The notes beneath the pieces are model-generated. The model was not told the origin of the DNA. It saw nothing but the letters and a program-made list of their open reading frames with translations, and did no database searches. DNA of 64,000 bases from Enchytraeus crypticus. Its lineage: Eukaryota > Annelida > Clitellata > Enchytraeida > Enchytraeidae. Made by a program: the position numbers and the translations under genes. Positions 57,019 through 64,000 of the stretch are shown one piece after another. How positions within the stretch are numbered: position 1 is the stretch's first letter; every line of letters starts with the position of its first letter. The stretch is taken from the NCBI GenBank assembly GCA_905160935.1, contig CAJHZI010000451.1:111001-175000 (forward strand), written 5' to 3'.

Positions 57019-57047
57019 AATTGCAATACAGTAATGTATATACAAAT

Positions 57048-57102
<55 letters not shown>

Positions 57103-57148
57103 CTATATATTGGTAAAATACATAGATGTATATATGAATATACTTTTC

Positions 57149-57180
<32 letters not shown>

Positions 57181-57310
57181 CATGTATGTATGTATGTATT
57201 TATGTACGTATGCATGTATGCATGTAAGTACGTATGTATGTATTTTTGTATGTATGTATATATACATGTATATACACATATACATGTATATATATAATAT
57301 AATATAATAT
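56955..57310. repeat. AT and ATGT microsatellites
   Basis: (TA)n runs, a GTATGTATGTAT section (57175-57255) and AATAT repeats. Confidence 0.93.
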
Positions 57311-57324
57311 AATATAATATATAT

Positions 57325-57347
57325 GGTTTATCTGGGATTTAAGGGAA

Positions 57348-57379
<32 letters not shown>

Positions 57380-57385
57380 CGATGA
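57325..57385 (+). mobile_element. R-type 3' tail
   Basis: GGTTTATCTGGGATTTAAGG, GAAGATGATGATGATG. Confidence 0.65.
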
Positions 57386-57703
57386 TATATAAACATACAT
57401 ATATATATATATATATACACATTATATATATATATATATATATTTATATATCGTACATTGCACATGGGTTATATATGCCCTGTATAATTATGTAAACATA
57501 CATTATATCCTCAATAAAGCTCAGTCGACAACCACCTCGTAAGTAAAAACGATTTATAAACATTGCAAATATTTAATAGCTAAAACATCGTCATAATAAA
57601 TTTTCTATACACAGATATTTCGAAAAATACAAACAGCCGTAGAATTTTAAGTCGCGACAATTCATGATAATACAATTGATGATTATATCTGGCACTACTA
57701 TTG

Positions 57704-57928
57704 AATGTCTCAATGGCGCAGTGGTTAGAGGCGTTAGGTGACGTTCTCTCTCTCTTCAGTGCACTGCCAAGTGGCAGGTTCAAGGCACATATTCATACTC
57801 AAAGTCTGCTTTCTCGCTCCATAAGAGCACTCCTTAGATCAACAAGTAAATCCCTTCACAAAGTCTATGCCTTATCCATACCTATAGGTTGGGAAAAATA
57901 TGGCTTCTGAGATGGTTTCCCGTTGCCA
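57704..57928 (+). mobile_element. S3 tRNA-derived SINE, best copy
   Basis: Head TCAATGGCGCAGTGGTTAGA (A-box region), (CT)n, AGTGCACTGCCAAGTGGCAG, GGTTCAAGGC (B-box-like), then TTTCTCGCTCCATAAGAGCA, TTAGATCAACAAGTAAATCC, CTTATCCATACCTATAGG, GAGATGGTTTCCCGTTGCC. It shows that the CT run lies between the A and B boxes. Confidence 0.8.
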
Positions 57929-58160
57929 GGTAACGTTATGAAGTTTTAAATGACAGATCCTACAGAGGTGAATGGAACCCTCGTGGGTGCGAATCCCACC
58001 CGCGCTGATCTGAGAGTAAAATCTCGGTCATTCACTGGACTGGTTACAAAGGAAATGGAATTAATTGCCTAACGGTTTAAATATGTGGTATTAAAAGTGA
58101 CAGATATTAGTTAATAGCAGTTAATAGATAGTACTTTCATAGAGAGTAATTGATCATTTT
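57929..58160 (+). mobile_element. S1 SINE copy
   Basis: GGTAACGTTATGAAGTTTTA, GGGTGCGAATCCCACCCGCG, CTCGGTCATTCACTGGACTG, TATTAAAAGTGACAGATATT. It abuts the S3 copy directly. Confidence 0.83.
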
Positions 58161-58261
58161 ATTTTAATTGAGTCATTATAATTATTACTGACTATGAAGA
58201 TTGTATAGAAAGATTTTGAAAAATAAACACCGTAATACATCCTGACTCATCACTTTCAAGG

Positions 58262-58480
58262 TTCTACATTTTCTATATACTAAAAGTAAAGTAAACACGC
58301 ATTATAGTGAATAATCAACTATGTTGATATCTATCACTTTTAACAAGACATGTTTAAACCGTTAGGCAATTTAGACCATTTTCCGTATAACCTGTCCAGT
58401 GAATGTCCGAGATTTTACTCTCAGATCAGCGCGGCTGGGATTCGAACCCACTAGGGTTCAATTCACCTAAGGATCTGTCA
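58262..58480 (-). mobile_element. S1 SINE copy
   Basis: Reversed: AAACACGCATTATAGTGAAT, CGCGGCTGGGATTCGAACCC, AATTCACCTAAGGATCTGTC. An ATT repeat follows. Confidence 0.83.
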
Positions 58481-58867
58481 TTATTATTATTACATTCTAC
58501 TACTACTATTATTATTACATTCTACTACCATTATTATTATTACTACTCAAAGGCACGAGTGTTTTCACATGCGTGTACATTTATACACATCTTATACACG
58601 TGCATGTATATGTAGAGTTGGGTCACTGCCCAAACGAAAGCAGACAAACGATGGGGTACGTAAATGTTTACCAATATCTATTTTTAATTAGTTATTTAGA
58701 CTCTTAATGCGTGATTGACAACACTGTATAATTTTAATCCAAAATAATTTCACCTGCATACAGGCATCAATGAGCTTATTCTACATACATGTATATGTTG
58801 AGTCTATATGACCACATAGGCAGCAAACACAGCATGAGATATTAGCATACTATACTAACACACACAC

Positions 58868-58900
58868 TCACACACGCACACACACACACACACGCACATT

Positions 58901-58943
<43 letters not shown>
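58868..58943. repeat. (CA)n and (TA)n microsatellite
   Basis: CACACA run then TATATA run. Confidence 0.93.
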
Positions 58944-58946
<3 letters not shown>

Positions 58947-59114
58947 TTCATACACACATCGTTTATAACGTAACAGTACCATACAGTTTTATGCCTCTAT
59001 AAAGTACAAAATGTCCTTTACAGTCAACTGGACATTCGTAGGTCAATGCTAAAATAATCTCATTCAGGTAATACCTTCCTTACATATCAACGTGCGTGCT
59101 TGCATGTGAGTGCA

Positions 59115-59230
59115 TGCCAACAACAATAACAACAATTAGAGCGGTACTATCGTCGATGACAAAATGGAGCACTACTGAACCAAATCCAAGACGAGCAAAT
59201 AATAAAAAGGTCCCAAACGTATCAATATCA
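59115..59230 (-). mobile_element. Family E element with (AAC)n tail
   Basis: Reversed: AACAACAATAACAACAATTA, GAGCGGTACTATCGTCGATG, GAACCAAATCCAAGACGAGC. Confidence 0.62.
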
Positions 59231-59439
59231 AACATTCAGTAATCCATTCCAAAAATATGAAATTTCAGAAACAAAGTTTTATTGTATGGGGGTAGCAACG
59301 CATGGACTATAAATCTGATGGAACATAATATAAATTGAAGGTAATAATATTAATGGAATATAACTTTAATAAGATGGTACTTTAGCATGCCTATGAGAGT
59401 ATCAATCTATGATCTCTTTCTCAAACGATGGTATCTTTC

Positions 59440-59655
59440 CGTCATAGGTCTTAATTTTGACTCGCTTACCTTGGTATCAAAGACTTGCACTGTTTTGATC
59501 TCGATTTCTCTTGTGATCTATGGTTATTCAGTCGTCATCGTGCTGTGTCTTGGCGTCTACTTGCGCAGAGTCTACAAGAGACGTCCCTGATATTGCCTTA
59601 TGGCGTGGAACCGGACGTTAAATTACAGATATTGATTGATTAATTGACTTTATTG
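59440..59655 (+). mobile_element. D-type LINE 3' end
   Basis: TCAGTCGTCATCGTGCTGTG, TCTACAAGAGACGTCCCTGA, TTGCCTTATGGCGTGGAACC, GGACGTTAAATTACAG, then ATTGATTGATTAATTGA. Confidence 0.72.
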
Positions 59656-60210
59656 AAAGGAGACTTTGAAAGGTGGCTCCTTAACTAACTACGGAACTGT
59701 TAATTGCAAAGGAAGATGTAATTGAAAGAAGACTTGAAAACAGTGTTATCACACGGTTATCTAAATGGTACTATGATACTAGAGATACCCGGAGCTCTGA
59801 TATCTAAACATATAAGAACATTATATGATTATACACTGATATTGTCCACTATAACCCGAGATGTAGAGATAAGTAATTGATACATTACAATGTATTATGC
59901 ACTGACAACTTTTTGAATGGTAGCTGACGCACGTGCATGTATGATATACATACAAACACTATTATATTGCTTCAAGCCCACCCAAAAGAAATAATACACA
60001 AAAGCCCACCAGCCATTAATATTCCTACTAAACGACAACATTTAAAAGAGACATCTACATTAATTATCGGCATAACTAAAATATACAGTAATTTTTATTT
60101 CTACCGATGTAGTACACAAATATATTTCGCAGTATGAGTATAAAATATTTAAAATCATTTACCAGCGCTTTATTTACATTTCTGATTGACTGAAGCTATT
60201 AGCATATTAA

Positions 60211-60450
60211 AGTAAACACGCATTATAGTGAAATGATCAACTATGTCGATATCTATCACTTTTTAACACCACATGTTTAATTCGTTAGGCAATTCAATCC
60301 ATTTTCCGTATAGACAGTCCAGTGAATGTCCGAGATGTTACTCTCAGATCAGCGCGGCTGGGATTCGAACCCACTAGGGTTCAATTCACCTAAGGATCTG
60401 TCATTTAAAAGTTCATGACGTTATCCATTGCGCTATTGAGACATTCAATA
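60211..60450 (-). mobile_element. S1 SINE copy
   Basis: Reversed: TAAACACGCATTATAGTGAA, GCGCGGCTGGGATTCGAACC, AGTTCATGACGTTATCCATT, GCGCTATTGAGACATTC. Confidence 0.85.
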
Positions 60451-60564
60451 AAATATAATATCTGAACGGAGCGTTAGAGTAGCAACCACGTTATAATCTA
60501 AAGAACAATACTGGCCTGAACGGTCATTAAGCCTACAACGTCGCTTTTAACGTCCGTATCGCAA

Positions 60565-60778
60565 TATCTGAGGAAGGCAGTGGTAATCTACCTCAGGAGC
60601 CACATTTTCAAAAGCTAATGGCTGCGTTAAGGTTTGGCAACTTTAGGTTTTGTAATAAGATAAACTTCTGGGTCAATAGTCTATAATTACTGAGCGTTAC
60701 AGCACTACGAGTGTGAGGAATATGATCCATGAACCTGCCGCACAGCATAACACAAGATAAGAGAGAGAGAGAGAGAGA
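60565..60778 (-). mobile_element. Diverged S3 SINE
   Basis: Reversed: CTGAGGAAGGCAGTGGTAAT, CTACCTCAGGAGCCACATTT, ATGATCCATGAACCTGCCGC, then (GA)n. Confidence 0.6.
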
Positions 60779-61851
60779 AGAAAGCAAGCTATTCGACAAA
60801 GCCATAAATCAACTCAATTAGGACACTTTGGAGTTGAGGAAGCACCAAGGATTTGTTCCTGTCTTAACTGTTGAACCCTCATCAGAATAGATATTTTAAA
60901 TATTTTATCTAGTTATTATTTTTGTATTATTATTATTACTATTACTATTATTAGTTATTTTATTTAGTTTACTTATGTTTGTAGTAAGGGCCTGACAGAC
61001 TCCATGTAATGATCTAAGCCCCCATTTAGTTACGAGACCATCGCAGTCAGCATCAACAAAGGAGCAGGTGATTGTTTTAAAATTTAATAAAATATAAAGT
61101 TTTGTGTAAGAGGCAAATGTACACTATCTCCCCATTTCGATAAAATAAATTAAAATATGAAATCAGGCAACAATGAACAATGTAGAATAGACCCTTCGCA
61201 TACTGCAGGTGTCATACGAGCCGACAAAGTGGATTCCGCGGAAGACAATGGAAACCACGATGGAAGTCATAATTTAAATAATTAAAGTCTTCATCAAACT
61301 GTGGGTTCAACAAGGAAAATCCTTTGTGCAATGAAGTTATTGGTATACCGACAGCTTCTATCAGGGAGAATCTGCACCTTAGACCTGAAATTCAGAAGAA
61401 TAAGAGACTGAGAGTTGGGTGGGATGGGTGAGAGAGAGAGGTATCTACAGTATACTGCACGTATTATGAGGCTCGTTCAACGCTTGATGTACATAAACGT
61501 TGCAACAGCCTGAAGTCGTCTAGGCCTAAACACTAAACGTTCTTGTTTGTAGCCATGCCTTCCTTTTACTCTTGACATCAGCTAGCAACGCCTTAATTTT
61601 CTTTAGAGTTAGGAATACTTTAACTCAAATTTAAAATCCTCTTTAAATCAAATCTACGCTTCACATAAGTAGTTTAGTTTAATTTTACAGTATCGTCTCT
61701 GGATATTTATCTTATCCAACAAACTCCAGAGAGTTTCAGATGCTGACTCGTCAGGATGTTTGTAACGGGTTTGGATTCGAATTCATCACCAATGACAAGG
61801 TTTAGGTTGAGCAAGGCAGTGGCGTTATTACTACTGAGCTTTAAAAAGCTT

Positions 61852-61982
61852 GTAAAGCTAATTTTAACGTCAGTTTCCTCACTCAAAAGCGATGTTAGTA
61901 ATGGTCGAGCCCAGGATTCGAATCCTGCACATACTGATCCGCTGTCGAATATCTTACCGACGTCGCCACTGGCTCCAATCAG
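61852..61982 (-). mobile_element. S2 SINE copy
   Basis: Reversed: TTAACGTCAGTTTCCTCACT, GAGCCCAGGATTCGAATCCT (B box), TTACCGACGTCGCCACTGGC. A short inverted echo (AGTGGCGACGTCGACG) follows. Confidence 0.82.
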
Positions 61983-63009
61983 TGGCGACGTCGACGTTTA
62001 CTAGTCAGGAATTATAACCAGGACCATACAGCAGGTAAATTGATCGAAAATCAATCAAGTGGTTTTAATGTTTGATTTTGGTCACTCAAACACAGGAAGA
62101 AATGACAATCCTATATCGCACGACCGACCCGCCGCAGAAATGCACCCGCCACGCACGGATGATAGCGCAGATATACGATTATCTGAATGTGTAACAACAT
62201 AAGAAATTGACATGATTATTAATTCCTCAAACGCTATCGGAACTGAACTCAAGAATCGATCTCAATAACTTGATACACATGACGCACTGAAAACTCGCAT
62301 TAGTATGTATATAATAAGGAAACTGACGTTAACATTAGCTAAACCAGCTTTATGTATATAATATGTATATAATGTTACTATTTCGATCAACGAGAGCACC
62401 ACTGATCAATCAGTTTCTTTGAATTTTTTAAAGAAAGCCCTCAGCGGGTTGCGACTTACATCAGTCAGAAGATAAATTAAAAGTGAAGAACACCTCTCTC
62501 TATCTTTCTAGCGATGAAGCAAAAGAGAAGGAACAAAAAAAACTGCGTAAACACTTACAAATTAATATTCAATAGGAGTTTATTATGCATATTATAATAA
62601 TTATGAATATTGTCATTCGTGCGATCAATATTATGAGAAATAAACAGAGAGGTCAAGCAGAGCAGAATTTCTAACTTTGACTTCGAATCCAATCAAAGGG
62701 AAGCCTCTGTTTGACTTTAGAGCGTTGATAAAACGTCAACAGTGCGATGGTGGGCTACAACCGTATTATGATAACTGATACAATCGCATCGATTCTAAAC
62801 ATCATAATATTGAATCACTACTGCGATACTACGATTTCGCAATATCCACACTCTTTGTATTGTTGTTGTTCGCCTTAGAAATCAGTCGTGATGCTGACAA
62901 ATGAATCAAAAGGGAGTTAACGCCATTTTCCTCAGCGCCAGGCCTTGTTAGGTATGTCACAAGAAGACCAAGCAATTACAAACATAACTACGCCTTTAGG
63001 GGCGACAGA

Positions 63010-63155
63010 AGAGGAAACAACAACAACAACAATAATACGATTATAGTGCTACTGTTGTCTATGACAACATTGAACACTGTGAGACCAAACCAAAGCCGAT
63101 GAGCAGAGTGAGAGGCCCATAAACGGTGCGAGCCAAAATCCGGGGAGTCAGTCCA
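63010..63155 (-). mobile_element. Family E element
   Basis: Reversed: ACAACAACAACAATAATACG, TATAGTGCTACTGTTGTCTA, GAGAGGCCCATAAACGGTGC, GGGGAGTCAGTCCAAGG. Confidence 0.65.
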
Positions 63156-63439
63156 AGGAAAGAAACAATTAGATACATTTTTCAGAATTGCTCATTATCT
63201 GCTTTAGTCGCCTGCGTCTCTTTCAAATATCGAATAGTTTCTGTAACATTGCAGTGGTGAAAAACAAAGAGACAAATCTATAATGTACTTTATTAAATAT
63301 TTGACAGAAAAGTTTACTTATTTTCTTATATATAAGAGATCTCAGCACTTCTTCATCTCTAGAGAGGGATGTGATAGAGGACTTGATCAATTCTGAAGTT
63401 AAAGAATCAAAGAATGTAGAATTAGCTCTACATGTATAT

Positions 63440-63785
63440 CACCCACAAAGTCAGCAGTAAGTAAATATATCCCACTACTCAAAAAGCACCATCAAACTCA
63501 GAAGCAAGTAATATACCCCACCTCGTTCAAAACACCCTCAAAATCAAAATGCAGTAATATACCCCACTACGCTCAAGCACCCACAAAATCAAAATGCAGT
63601 AATATACCCACCACGCTCAAAACACCCTCAAAATGAAAACGACGTAATATACCCCACTACTAATAAGGCACCATCAAAATCAAAATGCAGTAATATACCC
63701 CACCTCGTTCAAAACACCCACAAAATCAGAATGAAGTAAAACGCCTTCTGTACTCCAAGCACCCAAATTTCCACAAAATCAGAAT
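63440..63785. repeat. About 40-45 bp minisatellite
   Basis: Seven to eight diverged units of CAAAATGCAGTAATATACCC + CACTACGCTCAAAACACC. Confidence 0.85.
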
Positions 63786-64000
63786 GAATATTTATGCAAA
63801 GTGGAGACCGAGTCTCAAATTGACGTTTATTACTATCAGAACGTGTTTCAGATTTGACTCCTAATTTTCAATCTGTCCTATCGCGAAAACATCATCGAAG
63901 GCGAAATGTTATTTAACAGCTGCCTCAGACAACAGGCTGAAAACAGAATTTCGTATCTGATAGTGTATTTGTCGTACGTAGCTCGATTACAACAACATAT

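Larger units (their letters stand above)
43749..64000. other. Upstream flank, no confident gene
   Basis: About 20 kb of intergenic sequence or introns of the divergent gene. It contains the SINEs, LINE ends and satellites listed separately. The unlisted stretches (for example 46500-47600, 47900-48300, 55200-55700, 61000-61800, 62360-63000) are AT-rich and show nothing I recognise. Confidence 0.6.

Noticed and set aside
59387-59590. 67-codon membrane-like frame
   Set aside because: Its second half is the D-type LINE 3' end, also found at 9.6 and 20.9 kb; the hydrophobicity is incidental.

Overview
This is a stretch of an animal nuclear genome, not a prokaryotic replicon. The reasons are an AT-rich sequence, short exons with GT..AG borders separated by kilobase introns, tRNA-derived SINEs, non-LTR retrotransposon debris and very dense micro- and minisatellites. 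The protein and repeat types would suit a lophotrochozoan invertebrate such as a mollusc, but the window alone does not fix the taxon.

One gene dominates. Reading the minus strand from about 43.4 kb to base 1, I could assemble 16 coding exons of a PDE8-type high-affinity cAMP phosphodiesterase. Every junction has an AG acceptor, a GT donor and matching codon phase. The protein starts at an MGC myristoylation/palmitoylation-type N-terminus (exon 1, 43105-43380). It continues through a receiver-like domain (exons 2-5), a linker (exon 6), a PAS domain (exons 7-9), a variable linker (exons 10-13) and the first part of the HD-type catalytic domain (exons 14-16). The HNxxH and HDxxHxxxxN metal-binding motifs are both present. 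The 3' exons lie beyond base 1. An additional in-phase 432-nt basic, Ser/Lys-rich exon candidate (29686-30117) could be a cassette or an alternative first exon. Skipping it, the visible coding sequence is 627 codons plus 2 nt.

Directly upstream and head-to-head with PDE8, 128 bp from ATG to ATG, is a plus-strand 79-codon ORF with a hydrophobic segment (43509-43748). The gap carries CCAAT and GC-box-like motifs, so it looks like a bidirectional promoter. From about 43.8 to 64 kb no gene is convincingly visible. Two exon-like open segments there (49086-49251 on minus, 52685-52790 on plus) are recorded with low confidence.

The rest is introns and flank filled with repeats. I distinguish four tRNA-derived or tRNA-related SINE types (called S1, S2, S3 and A), an RTE-like LINE with a (GAT)n tail (R), a CR1/L2-like LINE 3' end with a (GATT)n tail (D), a CR1/Jockey-like reverse transcriptase relic (17.15-18.85 kb), and a further family with a (TTG/TTA)n tail (E). 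These family names are mine, for this window only.

The most unusual features are two tandem arrays that have copied PDE8 splice sites. The donor of exon 6 is repeated about six times (13235-13490). The acceptor plus the first bases of exon 8 are repeated about nine times (12157-12640). They lie on either side of PAS exon 7.
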